Below are positions 15,637 through 23,574 of a stretch of DNA of 40,035 bases, piece after piece (the first letter of the stretch is position 1; each line of letters begins with the position of its first letter). Source of the DNA: Clostridia bacterium (GTDB lineage Bacteria; Bacillota; Clostridia; Oscillospirales; Acutalibacteraceae); NCBI GenBank assembly GCA_900768075.1, contig CAAGBN010000081.1, positions 1 to 40,035 of the forward strand, in the 5' to 3' direction. The notes beneath the pieces were generated by a model. The model was given only the letters and a program-made list of their open reading frames with translations, was not told the origin of the DNA and did no database searches. Made by a program: the position numbers and the translations under genes.

Positions 15637-16401
15637 ATGAAAAATATTTTTGACACTCATGCACACTACGATGATGAGCGTTTTAACGAGGACAGAGATG
15701 AACTTCTGTCCTCTCTCTTTGAGGGTAGTGTGTCTCATATTTTAAACTGTGGCTGTGATTTAAAATCAAGCCTTACAACTATCGCCCTTGCTGATAAGTT
15801 TGAAAATCTTTATGCGGCTGTGGGTGTTCACGCTCATGAGGCAGAAGCTTGCACTGATGAAGACCTTGCAAAGATTGCAGAGCTTTATTCTCACGAAAAG
15901 GTTGTTGCTGTTGGTGAAATCGGACTTGACTATTTTTACGATTTCTCACCGAGAGAGCGACAGATTGAGGTTTTCCGTCAGCAGACCCAGCTCGCAAACA
16001 AGCTCTCACTTCCTGTTATTATCCACGACAGAGATGCTCACGAGGATACACTCAACATTTTAAAAGAACTCAGACCTAAGGGCGTTGTGCATTGTTTTTC
16101 AGGTTCGGTAGAGATGGCTAAGGAGATTATCAAGCTTGGTCTTTACATCGGTCTTGGAGGTGCGGTAACCTTTAAGAATGCGAGAAAGCCTCTTGAGGTT
16201 GCAGAGTATGTGCCACTTGACAGACTTTTGCTTGAAACTGATGCACCTTATATGACACCTGTACCATTCAGAGGTAAGAGATGTGATTCTGCACATATTG
16301 CCTACACAGCTGAAAAGATAGCAGAGGTTAAGGGCATGGATGTGCAGGAATTGATAGATGTTTGTAATGAGAATGCGAAGAAGCTTTTCAATATAAAATA
16401 A
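15637..16401 (+). CDS. tatD: TatD-family metal-dependent DNase/hydrolase
   Basis: A 254-residue TIM-barrel hydrolase of the TatD/YcfH family (3'-5' DNase, possibly also D-aminoacyl-tRNA deacylase). Metal ligands are visible: DTHAHYDD near the start (H8, H10), GEIGLDYFY with its Glu, a histidine in VIIHDRDAHED, HCFSG, and ETDAPY near 203-208. It follows metG with a 1-bp gap, the common metG-tatD arrangement. It is cytosolic, and all family motifs are intact. Confidence 0.93.
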   Translation: MKNIFDTHAHYDDERFNEDRDELLSSLFEGSVSHILNCGCDLKSSLTTIALADKFENLYAAVGVHAHEAEACTDEDLAKIAELYSHEKVVAVGEIGLDYFYDFSPRERQIEVFRQQTQLANKLSLPVIIHDRDAHEDTLNILKELRPKGVVHCFSGSVEMAKEIIKLGLYIGLGGAVTFKNARKPLEVAEYVPLDRLLLETDAPYMTPVPFRGKRCDSAHIAYTAEKIAEVKGMDVQELIDVCNENAKKLFNIK

Positions 16402-16475
16402 GGAAAGTTTTGGTCAAGCTTTTACAAAAGCTTGCGGGGTGTGGGGCGGAGCCACACCACAAAGGAAAAAGTTTC

Positions 16476-16508
16476 ACCCGACAGAATTGTACTGTCGGGT
16501 TTGTTTTA
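16476..16508 (+). terminator. Terminator downstream of metG-tatD
   Basis: ACCCGACAG (16476-16484) pairs with CTGTCGGGT (16492-16500), followed by TTGTTTTA. Two further hairpins lie between tatD and here: CAAGCTTTT/AAAAGCTTG (16415-16434) and GGTGTGG/CCACACC (16438-16458). Confidence 0.8.
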
Positions 16509-16530
16509 TATATAAGTTATGCATACAACG

Positions 16531-16585
16531 GACGAGCAATGCTCGCCCCTACAACCGACGTAAATCTTTCGGACACGGCACGCCG
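16531..16585. repeat. Two short hairpin repeats with a shared CTACAA trailer
   Basis: GAGC-AAT-GCTC (16534-16544) and GACACGG-CACG-CCGTGTC (16572-16589) are each followed within a few bases by CTACAA. They lie immediately before the cloverleaf repeat and look like the small palindromic repeats common in gut Clostridia. No gene is seen here. Confidence 0.5.
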
Positions 16586-16617
16586 TGTCTCTACAATATT
16601 TATCGGGTCTGCGGTGG

Positions 16618-16708
16618 GCGGCTCCATCAAATCGCGTAGCGATTTGCAAGGGAGCCCCCGAAGGGGGCTTCCTTGAAGCGAAGCTTTCAGCTTCGCTTAT
16701 GGAGCCGC
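16618..16708. repeat. Cloverleaf repeat, copy B
   Basis: The outer stem GCGGCTCCAT (16618-16627) pairs with ATGGAGCCGC (16699-16708). The inner hairpins abut: CAAATCGC-GTA-GCGATTTG (16628-16646); a 13-bp stem with one G-T pair and a GAA loop (16647-16675); and AAGCGAAGCT-TTC-AGCTTCGCTT (16676-16698). The flanks GTCTGCGGT and ACCACAGAC extend the pairing with one mismatch. Confidence 0.9.
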
Positions 16709-16887
16709 AGCCAACCTCTACCACAGACTAAAAAACAGCCTGAGTACATCGCAGATAAAACCCTCTCCCGCATTTCTGTTGCATAAAAGCAGTTTTCTGT
16801 TAAATTGTACCAATTAACAAATATCGGTTGCTAATTGACACCCTCTGTGTTATTATAATTTCATAAAATATGAAAGGATGTATATTT

Positions 16888-16977
16888 ATGTTAGCAATTA
16901 TAGCTGCACTTTCAGATGTTGTATATTTTATCAAAAAGTTTTTTGAAGATACATTTGCTTCTTTACTCGGCAAATAA
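16888..16977 (+). CDS. 29-residue amphipathic peptide gene
   Basis: A very small gene encoding 29 residues (begins MLAIIAALSDVVYF, ends ASLLGK) that would form one hydrophobic/amphipathic helix. Support for a real gene: GAAAGGA ribosome site 9 nt before ATG; TTGACA and TATAAT-like boxes within 60 bp upstream (spacing of 13 bp is short, so the promoter is not certain); and a strong terminator starting 5 bp after the stop. It stands alone between tatD and yraN. It could be a small membrane protein or a toxin-like peptide. I recognise no family. Confidence 0.55.
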   Translation: MLAIIAALSDVVYFIKKFFEDTFASLLGK

Positions 16978-16982
16978 AAATG

Positions 16983-17012
16983 AAAGCCCACGAAATCAAC
17001 TTCGTGGGTTTT
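16983..17012. terminator. Bidirectional terminator between small peptide gene and yraN
   Basis: CCCACGAA (16987-16994) pairs with TTCGTGGG (17001-17008), flanked by AAAG and TTTT. It serves the small peptide gene on the plus strand and can also end yraN, whose stop is at 17021. Confidence 0.85.
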
Positions 17013-17020
17013 ATTTCATC

Positions 17021-17407
17021 TCAGAATATCTCATACTGACCGCCGAAATCTTCAGCCGAAAATGCATTTTCTATAAGGTTATATCTGACTATTCTTCCGT
17101 CTTTTTGCCACAGCTCAAGAACATCGAATCTCGGCTGTTTGAAGCACTCAGCTTCTGTCAGATATTTCATAGCCGTCAGTGTCAGCTTCTTTTGCTTGCG
17201 ATAATCTACAGCCTCGGCAGGAGTACCAAGAGTAATAATATTTCGGGTCTTGACCTCAACAAAGCACAGTGTATCCTCGCTCTCGGCTATAAGGTCAATT
17301 TCACCGTAACGGGAATGATAGTTTCTTTTCATAACAGCAAAGCCCGACTTTTCATAAAGCTCTGCCGCAAAATCTTCGCCTAAGGCGCCTGTTGTTTTAC
17401 TGCTCAT
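17021..17407 (-). CDS. yraN: YraN/UPF0102-family nuclease-like protein
   Basis: A 128-residue protein of the YraN family, which has an endonuclease-like (Holliday-junction-resolvase-like) fold. Visible signature: GALGEDFAAELYEKSGF near the N-terminus, then RYGEIDLIA and CFVEVKTR, giving the D-ExK catalytic pattern. An upstream ATG at 17428 is in frame, but AGGTGA sits just before ATG 17407, so the shorter form is chosen. It lies downstream of groEL after a weak terminator. The biological substrate is not established for the family. Confidence 0.88.
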   Translation of the reverse strand: MSSKTTGALGEDFAAELYEKSGFAVMKRNYHSRYGEIDLIAESEDTLCFVEVKTRNIITLGTPAEAVDYRKQKKLTLTAMKYLTEAECFKQPRFDVLELWQKDGRIVRYNLIENAFSAEDFGGQYEIF

Positions 17408-17430
17408 AATACTCACCTGCCAATACAAAC

Positions 17431-17454
17431 AACCCGAGGAGTTATCCCCGGGTT
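17431..17454 (-). terminator. Probable groEL terminator
   Basis: AACCCGAGGA pairs with TCCCCGGGTT across a 4-nt loop, with one G-T pair. The following T-run is broken (GTTTGTATT), so read-through into yraN is likely. Confidence 0.6.
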
Positions 17455-17463
17455 ATAGTTTCA

Positions 17464-19101
17464 TTAATACATTCCGCCACCCTGTGCCATTGCAGCAGCT
17501 GCTGCAGCGTCAGCCGCAGGATCAGGGATATCTGTGATGAGTGACTCTGTTGTGAGTACCATCGCAGCAACGCTTGAAGCGTTTTCGAGAGCTGAACGTG
17601 TAACCTTTGTGGGGTCGAGAATACCTGCTTCAGCCATCATTACATATTCTTCCTTTGCGAAGTTGAAGCCATAGCCAACCTTACCGCTTGAAACGATTGA
17701 GTTGATGATAACTGAACCCTCAAGACCAGCATTCTTTGCAATCTGACGTACGGGCTCTTCAAGCGCCTTAAGCACGATGCGGATACCTGTCTTTTCGTCC
17801 TGATCTTCAGTTGCTTCGAGAAGAGCGTTTACGCTGGGGATAGCGTTGAGAAGTGCTACACCACCACCTGCTACTGAGCCCTCTTCTACAGCTGCCTTTG
17901 TAGCTGCAAGAGCGTCATCAATACGAAGCTTCTTTTCTTTCATTTCAGTTTCAGTTGCAGCACCAACCTTGATAACTGCTACACCGCCTGCAAGCTTTGC
18001 AAGTCTTTCCTGAAGCTTTTCTGTGTCGAATTCTGAAGTTGAAGCTTCAATCTGTGATTTAATCTGATTTACACGAGCCTTGATGTTTGCCTTGTCGCCT
18101 GCACCGTCAACGATAGTTGTGTTTTCCTTTGTAACAACAACCTGACGAGCTGAACCGAGCATATCAAGAGTTGCAGTGTTGAGCTCAAGACCGAGGTCGC
18201 TTGTGATAACCTGACCGCCTGTGAGGATAGCGATATCCTGAAGCATTTCTTTTCTTCTGTCACCGAAGCCGGGAGCCTTAACAGCTACGCAAGTGAATGT
18301 ACCGCGAAGCTTGTTAACGAGAAGTGTAGCAAGAGCTTCACCCTCAACATCTTCAGCAATGATAACGAGCTTTTTGCCCATTTTGAGTACCTGCTCGAGA
18401 AGAGGAAGAACTTCCTGAATGTTGCTGATTTTCTTATCTGTAATAAGGATTGAAGCGTCGTCGATAACTGCTTCCATCTTGTCAACGTCAGTTGCCATAT
18501 AGGGTGAAATGTAGCCTCTGTCAAACTGCATACCTTCAACAACTTCCTTGCAGGTTTCAGCTGTCTTTGACTCTTCAACTGTGATAACACCGTCAGTTGT
18601 TACAATTTCCATAGCTTCAGCAATAAGAGTACCGATTGACTCATCTGCTGATGAAATTGTAGCAATTCTTGCGATATCTTCAAATGTATTAACGGGGTTT
18701 GAGTTAGCCTTAACTGTTTCGATTGCAGTCTTTACAGCCTTGCTTATACCCTTTTTAACCACCATGGGGTTAGCACCTGCTGCAACGTTCTTCATACCCT
18801 CACGAACAAGAGCCTGAGCAAGAAGAGTAGCTGTTGTTGTACCATCACCTGCAACGTCGTTTGTCTTTGTTGCAACTTCCTTGATGAGCTGAGCACCCAT
18901 ATTTTCGAAAGCGTCCTCAAGCTCGATTTCCTTCGCGATTGTAACACCGTCATTTGTGATGAGGGGTGCGCCGTACTTCTTGTCGATTACAACGTTTCTG
19001 CCCTTGGGACCGAGTGTGATTTTAACTGTATCTGCAAGCTTGTCGATACCGCTCTGAAGAGCCTTGCGAGCCTGCTCACCATAAATAATCTGTTTTGCCA
19101 T
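17464..19101 (-). CDS. groEL: Chaperonin GroEL (Hsp60)
   Basis: An ATP-driven protein-folding chamber working with GroES. The 545 residues are full length. Signatures include LGPKGRNVVIDKKYGAP, NDGVTIAKEIELED, VAGDGTTTATLLAQA (ATP site), and the flexible tail AQGGGMY, which ends in Tyr rather than the usual GGM. It starts 19 bp after groES on the same strand, and both are under the CIRCE site upstream. No anomalies in the ATPase residues. Confidence 0.98.
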   Translation of the reverse strand: MAKQIIYGEQARKALQSGIDKLADTVKITLGPKGRNVVIDKKYGAPLITNDGVTIAKEIELEDAFENMGAQLIKEVATKTNDVAGDGTTTATLLAQALVREGMKNVAAGANPMVVKKGISKAVKTAIETVKANSNPVNTFEDIARIATISSADESIGTLIAEAMEIVTTDGVITVEESKTAETCKEVVEGMQFDRGYISPYMATDVDKMEAVIDDASILITDKKISNIQEVLPLLEQVLKMGKKLVIIAEDVEGEALATLLVNKLRGTFTCVAVKAPGFGDRRKEMLQDIAILTGGQVITSDLGLELNTATLDMLGSARQVVVTKENTTIVDGAGDKANIKARVNQIKSQIEASTSEFDTEKLQERLAKLAGGVAVIKVGAATETEMKEKKLRIDDALAATKAAVEEGSVAGGGVALLNAIPSVNALLEATEDQDEKTGIRIVLKALEEPVRQIAKNAGLEGSVIINSIVSSGKVGYGFNFAKEEYVMMAEAGILDPTKVTRSALENASSVAAMVLTTESLITDIPDPAADAAAAAAMAQGGGMY

Positions 19102-19120
19102 AATGTGTTTCCTCCTGATA

Positions 19121-19405
19121 TTATTCTACTATTGCAAGAATTTCGTTCTGGCGTACGATTGTATATTCTTCACCGTCAAGCTTAACCTCGGTGCCTGAAT
19201 ATTTGCCTGTGATAACCTTATCACCGACTTTAACGTGCATTGTGATTTCTTTACCGTCGATAACACCACCGGGGCCTACTGCAACAACCTCTGAAAACTG
19301 AGGCTTTTCCTGTGATGCAGATGTAAGAATGAAACCACTCTGTGTTGTCTCTTCAACTTCTGTAGCCTTTAAAACTACTCTGTCAAGTAAAGGTTTAATA
19401 GTCAT
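19121..19405 (-). CDS. groES: Co-chaperonin GroES (Hsp10)
   Basis: A 94-residue lid for the GroEL ring. It starts at the canonical MTIKPLLDRVVLK. The ORF can be extended upstream to 19438, but GGAGG lies 8 nt before ATG 19405, which fixes the start. The mobile loop (VEETTQSGFILTSAS) and VGDKVITGKYSGTEV are typical. First gene of groES-groEL. Confidence 0.97.
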   Translation of the reverse strand: MTIKPLLDRVVLKATEVEETTQSGFILTSASQEKPQFSEVVAVGPGGVIDGKEITMHVKVGDKVITGKYSGTEVKLDGEEYTIVRQNEILAIVE

Positions 19406-19447
19406 TATATGTTCCTCCATAATGTAAATAATTACCATTTTAAATAT

Positions 19448-19474
19448 TTAGCACTCTATATCCTCGAGTGCTAA
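19448..19474. promoter_or_regulatory. CIRCE operator (HrcA site) of groESL
   Basis: TTAGCACTC-N9-GAGTGCTAA, a perfect match to the CIRCE consensus, lies between the promoter and the groES ribosome site. By established knowledge it binds HrcA, giving heat-shock induction. The hrcA gene is not in the window. Confidence 0.97.
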
Positions 19475-19479
19475 TTCTT

Positions 19480-19507
19480 ATTCTAGTCATTATTTTGAAA
19501 GTGTCAA
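19480..19507 (-). promoter_or_regulatory. Promoter of groESL
   Basis: Minus-strand TTGACA (19507-19502), a 16-bp spacer and TAGAAT (19485-19480), immediately upstream of CIRCE. Confidence 0.85.
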
Positions 19508-19595
19508 GAGTTTTTGCAAAAATAGTTGAGTTTTTTCCATTTTTTCTCTTGAAATTACTACCTTTTATGAGAAAAGATAACTATAGGTGATTTAT

Positions 19596-21173
19596 ATGCT
19601 CAAACGCTTTCTTTCATTATATATATTCTTCATTTTCTGTTTTATGGTACTTCTCGGCAGAATTTATTACATCGCTAAAAAAGATTATACATCCGTAATG
19701 ACTCGGCAGAGTACCAGGACAGTAATTGTCGGTGAAAAGCGAGGCGAAATTTACGACAGAAACTTCTCTCCTCTTGTGGGCGCAGATAAAAAGCTTCTTG
19801 CTGTAGTGACCCCTTGTGCCGGGTCTTATGAGCTGCTTAAGGGCAAGGCTGACGACTCTTATCTCAGAGAGAAAATCGAGGGAGCCTCCCCTTTTATTAT
19901 TGAGACCGATGAGGAAATCAACAACGAGCTGATACGTACTTTTTCTGTGCCTCAAAGATATTCTGCTGACCCGTTGGCTGTTCATCTTATAGGCTATACT
20001 GATTCTACGGGCAAGGTCGGTGTTACAGGTATCGAAAAAGCATACGACAGCTATCTCAGTGAAAATTCAGGCAAACTTTCTGTGTCATTTCAGGTTGATG
20101 CCGTCGGCAGAGTTCTTGCAGGAATGGACAAATATATCACTGACGAAAATTTCACATCAAAGGCAGGCGTTGTGCTGAGCATTGATAAGAATATGCAGAA
20201 AATTGCCGAAGATGCCCTCGCTGACAGCTCAATTGAAAGTGGTGCCGTAATTGTAATGAAGGCTCATTCAGGCGAAATTCTCGCTATGGCAAGTGTGCCC
20301 GAATATGACCCTGACAATGTAGCGAAGTCTCTGCTTGAAGATGACTCACCTTTTGTGAACAAAGCACTGATGAGCTATAGTGTAGGCTCAATTTTCAAGC
20401 CACTTGTGGCGGCAACAGCTCTCGAAAACGGCATCTCACCTGATTATGAATATAAATGCAAGGGTGAAATTAAGGTCGGCGATAAAATTTTCAGATGCTA
20501 CAACAATAAAAAGCACGGCAAGCTGAATATGGCCTCGGCTTTGGCTGAATCCTGCAACACCTATTTTATCAATCTCATTTTCAACACAGATGCGGATTTT
20601 TTACTAAGGCTGTGCAAACTGACAGGTCTTGGCAACAAGCTGACACTTGCAACATCAATCTCATCTTCGGCAGGGACTTTGCCGTCACGTGAAAGCCTTA
20701 ATCTTAAAGGAAATCTCGCCAATCTTGCATTCGGTCAGGGTGAGCTTCTCGCTTCACCTTTACAGATAGCTTCAGTTTATCACACACTTGCGACAGGCAA
20801 CGTAATCACACCTAAGCTGATTATGGGATTTACAAATTATATGGGTCTGATGACTAAAGAGCCTGACAGCACTCCGACTAAAGTATTGTCAGATTCTACA
20901 GTAATTAAGCTTCGTAAGATGCTTACTGAATCTGCATCTGAAAATGGCTGCAATATAGCTTCAATTAAGACGGCAGGTAAAACAGGCACAGCACAAAGCG
21001 GAATTTTCAGCGAAGACAAGGAGATTCTTCGCACCTGGTTTGCAGGCTTTTTTCCTGCTGATAACCCCGACTATATTGTAGTTGTCCTTAACGAAAACGG
21101 CAAAAGCGGCTCAGCTGATTGCAGTCCCGTTTTCAGAGATATCGCTAAAAGGACAGTTGGCGGTAATCGGTGA
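19596..21173 (+). CDS. Class B penicillin-binding protein (transpeptidase)
   Basis: Cross-links peptidoglycan at the outer face of the membrane. An N-terminal membrane anchor (FLSLYIFFIFCFMVLLG) precedes a PBP-dimer domain (about 40-190; RGEIYDRN) and the transpeptidase domain with all three motifs: S265-x-x-K268 (SIFK), S319-C-N321 and K462-T-G464. At 525 residues it is short for PBP2/FtsI and has no PASTA domains. GTG 19587 lies inside the AGGTGA ribosome site, so ATG 19596 is the start. It is divergent from groES. It may act in division or sporulation; no neighbouring division or spore genes help decide. Confidence 0.9.
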   Translation: MLKRFLSLYIFFIFCFMVLLGRIYYIAKKDYTSVMTRQSTRTVIVGEKRGEIYDRNFSPLVGADKKLLAVVTPCAGSYELLKGKADDSYLREKIEGASPFIIETDEEINNELIRTFSVPQRYSADPLAVHLIGYTDSTGKVGVTGIEKAYDSYLSENSGKLSVSFQVDAVGRVLAGMDKYITDENFTSKAGVVLSIDKNMQKIAEDALADSSIESGAVIVMKAHSGEILAMASVPEYDPDNVAKSLLEDDSPFVNKALMSYSVGSIFKPLVAATALENGISPDYEYKCKGEIKVGDKIFRCYNNKKHGKLNMASALAESCNTYFINLIFNTDADFLLRLCKLTGLGNKLTLATSISSSAGTLPSRESLNLKGNLANLAFGQGELLASPLQIASVYHTLATGNVITPKLIMGFTNYMGLMTKEPDSTPTKVLSDSTVIKLRKMLTESASENGCNIASIKTAGKTGTAQSGIFSEDKEILRTWFAGFFPADNPDYIVVVLNENGKSGSADCSPVFRDIAKRTVGGNR

Positions 21174-21175
21174 GC

Positions 21176-21263
21176 CGGGGGCTCATTGCGAAGCGAAGCT
21201 TCGCAGGGCGACGCCGTGGCGTCGCCCACTGAATCCGCGCAGGCGGATTCAGATGAGCCCCCG
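21176..21263. repeat. Cloverleaf repeat, copy D
   Basis: The outer stem CGGGGGCTCAT (21176-21186) pairs with ATGAGCCCCCG (21253-21263). The inner hairpins are TGCGAAGC-GAA-GCTTCGCA (21187-21205), GGGCGACGCC/GGCGTCGCCC (21206-21227, 2-nt loop) and CTGAATCCGC/GCGGATTCAG (21229-21252). It begins 2 bp after the pbp stop codon. Confidence 0.9.
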
Positions 21264-21285
21264 CCTGCCCTCTTGCAGAGACTGC

Positions 21286-21319
21286 AAAAAGCAGAGGATA
21301 AGCTACGCTTAGCCTCTGC
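21286..21319 (-). terminator. Terminator overlapping end of membrane-protein gene
   Basis: GCAGAGG-x-TAAGC (21291-21303) pairs with GCTTA-x-CCTCTGC (21307-21319) around TAC, with one mismatch. On the minus strand TTTTT (21290-21286) follows. The stem includes the last codons of the gene ending at 21309. Confidence 0.75.
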
Positions 21320-22067
21320 CAAACTCTGCCGCAAAGCAAGCCTTCGTCTGTCGATAATAGCACCATACATAGGGCAAGGGAATTATCAGCAGACAAAGAA
21401 GAAACCAACCACTAAAGCTCAGCTTCAGCCGTCGAAGCTGATGTGATTTTTTCACCATAGCCTGCTGTGACTGTGACAGCAGATGTCTGAAATCAACATA
21501 ATCGCCCCTTATAAATCTGTATCTGACAAGAAAAAGCGAATCGCTGATTTTACCGTAGGTGTTAATGCCGACTAAAAATAAAACTGCCGAAAAAACTGCA
21601 AAAATCGTGCAGACTGCAGCTGAAAAGCCTTGATTGCAAAGCATAACACAACCGTAAGCACAAAGGCTAAAGGGTGCAAAGACCCCAATGAACATAAGAA
21701 GCTTATATAAAAACAGTTTCACTGCAAACTTCAATCTTTCAAAAGCCTTCGAAAAAGCAAAATAATAAAAGATATCCCCTGCCCCTGCTGTGAAGTTTTC
21801 GGCACGCTTGAGCATAAATCTGTCACATCCAAGTGACAGACAGCCATACACATACCACAGCATCAGTAGTACACCTGCCGAGACGGCAAGAGAAACGATT
21901 TTACTGTCAGAGTCTGCTGTCAGCAAGGGTTTTACAGCAGAGACATAAACCAGAGGTATGAGATTTACAGTAAACACACTGAGAAGGATAATTATAAAGG
22001 TCATAGTCAGTATTGCACTACACTCGCCTTGCTTTTGTCTTCCCTTTAATCTGATTTCATATAGCAA
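21309..22067 (-). CDS. Multi-pass membrane protein, DUF975-like
   Basis: About 252 residues with five hydrophobic segments. The C-terminal part (LLSQSQQAMVKK ... LSFSGWFLLCLLIIPLPYVW ... TKACFAAEF) resembles the signature of DUF975-type integral membrane proteins of Firmicutes; this match is by eye. The function is unknown. The ORF can be extended to 22160, but that would run through the upstream gene's terminator (22112-22140). TTG 22067, preceded by AAGGG, is therefore preferred, with GTG 22076 as the alternative. It is the last gene of the leftward series. Confidence 0.6.
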   Translation of the reverse strand: MLYEIRLKGRQKQGECSAILTMTFIIILLSVFTVNLIPLVYVSAVKPLLTADSDSKIVSLAVSAGVLLMLWYVYGCLSLGCDRFMLKRAENFTAGAGDIFYYFAFSKAFERLKFAVKLFLYKLLMFIGVFAPFSLCAYGCVMLCNQGFSAAVCTIFAVFSAVLFLVGINTYGKISDSLFLVRYRFIRGDYVDFRHLLSQSQQAMVKKSHQLRRLKLSFSGWFLLCLLIIPLPYVWCYYRQTKACFAAEFGRG

Positions 22068-22111
22068 AATTATCACCCTTAAAAGTTTTGACTTCTCAGG
22101 TAAAATTATGC

Positions 22112-22140
22112 AAAAAAAACAGCAGGTAAAATACCTGCTG
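22112..22140 (-). terminator. Terminator of threonine-rich lipoprotein gene
   Basis: CAGCAGGTA (22120-22128) pairs with TACCTGCTG (22132-22140) around AAA. On the minus strand eight T follow (22119-22112). Confidence 0.95.
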
Positions 22141-22146
22141 AAGTTT

Positions 22147-22899
22147 TTATATTGTAGCACTGCTTGTATAAGATGTATTATACTGTGTGCCTGTTTTTGA
22201 CACGAGGAAGCCTTCGGGAATTGTATATGTTACTGTACTGCCTGAAGACACACTCTGTGCTGAAAGGTCTATTACAATTTCCTGCATACCGTCACTGTTT
22301 TTAGCTGCTGTAACACTGCAAGAAACCTTTTTAGCAACTGATACGCCGTCAACTTTGATGTTGATGCTTGTGGTTGCCGCTTTGATATCTGAGCTCCAAC
22401 CGCTTGGGCTGACACCAAGATAAAGCTTATTATTTGATGAGTTGAAACCCTCTGAGTCAATGATAAGCGCTGTGGGAAATTTTTCAACCTTTTCTGTAGT
22501 TGTAGTAGCCTTCGTTGTGGTTTTACCCGATGTTGGCTGAGTTGATGTAAGCAAGGGGTTGATATAGCTTGTTGAAGGCTCTGTTGTACTTGTGGGAAGT
22601 GATGAGCCTGTTGTTACTATATTGACAGGAGGCACATCGATAACATCTGTTGGCACTGTTATGAGATTGTAGTCAGGTGCAGTTGTTTCAAATCTTGTTG
22701 TTTCCTGCCAGGGTACTGTTTTGCTCTGGTTAGTTGTCAGAACATAAGTAACAGGCTGAGCCTTAGTCGGTTCAGTTGTTGTGATATCACCTGTGGATAT
22801 AGTATTATTGGTTACATCAGGTGTGTCATCGTCACAAGCGGTAAATAACATAACAACCGTCGCCAAAGCTAAAAAGACTGCAACTATTTTACGCAACAA
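22147..22899 (-). CDS. Threonine-rich lipoprotein of unknown function
   Basis: A 250-residue lipoprotein. The signal peptide ends in lipobox LFTAC, giving lipidated C22. Residues 23-145 are a Thr/Ser/Pro-rich linker, probably extended and glycosylation-prone. Residues 146-250 form a beta-rich domain (FPTALIIDSEGFNSSNNKLY onward) of a type seen at the end of secreted clostridial proteins. The start is TTG (22899 or 22896) with GGGAGG upstream. It should sit on the outer membrane face. No catalytic motif is seen. It may be a binding or wall-anchoring protein. Confidence 0.75.
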   Translation of the reverse strand: MLRKIVAVFLALATVVMLFTACDDDTPDVTNNTISTGDITTTEPTKAQPVTYVLTTNQSKTVPWQETTRFETTAPDYNLITVPTDVIDVPPVNIVTTGSSLPTSTTEPSTSYINPLLTSTQPTSGKTTTKATTTTEKVEKFPTALIIDSEGFNSSNNKLYLGVSPSGWSSDIKAATTSINIKVDGVSVAKKVSCSVTAAKNSDGMQEIVIDLSAQSVSSGSTVTYTIPEGFLVSKTGTQYNTSYTSSATI

Positions 22900-22971
22900 T
22901 ATCGCCTCCCATAATTAATCCACTGTATTATACTACAAAAACCTCTGCAAGTCAAATGTAGAATTACGAAT

Positions 22972-23574
22972 TTACAGAAGATTAAAATTTTCTTTGATAT
23001 ATTTTGCAGAATTGACCTTAATCTGAGTTAAAATGTCGCTATCGTTAAGAGTTTTGTCAAAATTCTCAATAAGCTTTTTGTCAAAGGATATGCTTTCATC
23101 GTCCTTATCATACATATTTGCAACAGATGTAAGCTCACAGGCGAAGCTGTCCATACCTATTAATCTGAGTGCATCAAGGATAATATCAGTAAGAATTTCG
23201 CCGTTTTGTGAAAAGAAAACCTCGGCACTGCCGTCACTGACAAAAACATCAAGAACATAGATATACTGTTTGATTTTCGGCAGAGTGCGGAAAAATTCTT
23301 CCATATCTTCGCTTTTCTGCATTTCAATCTGTGTCAGAAGAGCAAAGCCCTCAAGAATCTCTGTTTCACTGCATTCATCAAGCTCCTGTGCAGTTATATT
23401 TCTGTATTTATTTTTAAGTGCTGTCAGATATTCGAGCTGTTTTTTCTGCTCATTGATAGTGTTGAAGTGCTTTCTGTAAGCCTTTGCAGCCTTATTGAGC
23501 ACTATAATAAACAGCACAACCACAAGGACAAAAACGCCTATTAAATAGCCATGCTCTGAAAACCACTGACTCAT
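22972..23574 (-). CDS. Membrane-anchored DUF4375-like protein
   Basis: 200 residues. One N-terminal transmembrane helix (YLIGVFVLVVVLFIIVLN, about 11-28) and a short coiled region precede a helical cytosolic domain. Its pattern (LLTQIEMQ, SAEVFFSQNGE, ALRLIGMDSFACEL) resembles DUF4375/DMP19-type proteins; this is tentative. ATG 23574 overlaps the rsmI stop codon by one base, so it is translationally coupled to rsmI. Function unknown. Confidence 0.65.
   Translation of the reverse strand: MSQWFSEHGYLIGVFVLVVVLFIIVLNKAAKAYRKHFNTINEQKKQLEYLTALKNKYRNITAQELDECSETEILEGFALLTQIEMQKSEDMEEFFRTLPKIKQYIYVLDVFVSDGSAEVFFSQNGEILTDIILDALRLIGMDSFACELTSVANMYDKDDESISFDKKLIENFDKTLNDSDILTQIKVNSAKYIKENFNLL

Noticed and set aside
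16410..16676. ORFs across the gap after tatD
   Set aside because: They run through terminator hairpins and the cloverleaf repeat; the translation is of repeats only.
21082..21446. Overlapping ORFs around the cloverleaf repeat D
   Set aside because: Both strands and several frames are open because the repeat is GC-rich and palindromic; none has a ribosome site or family match.
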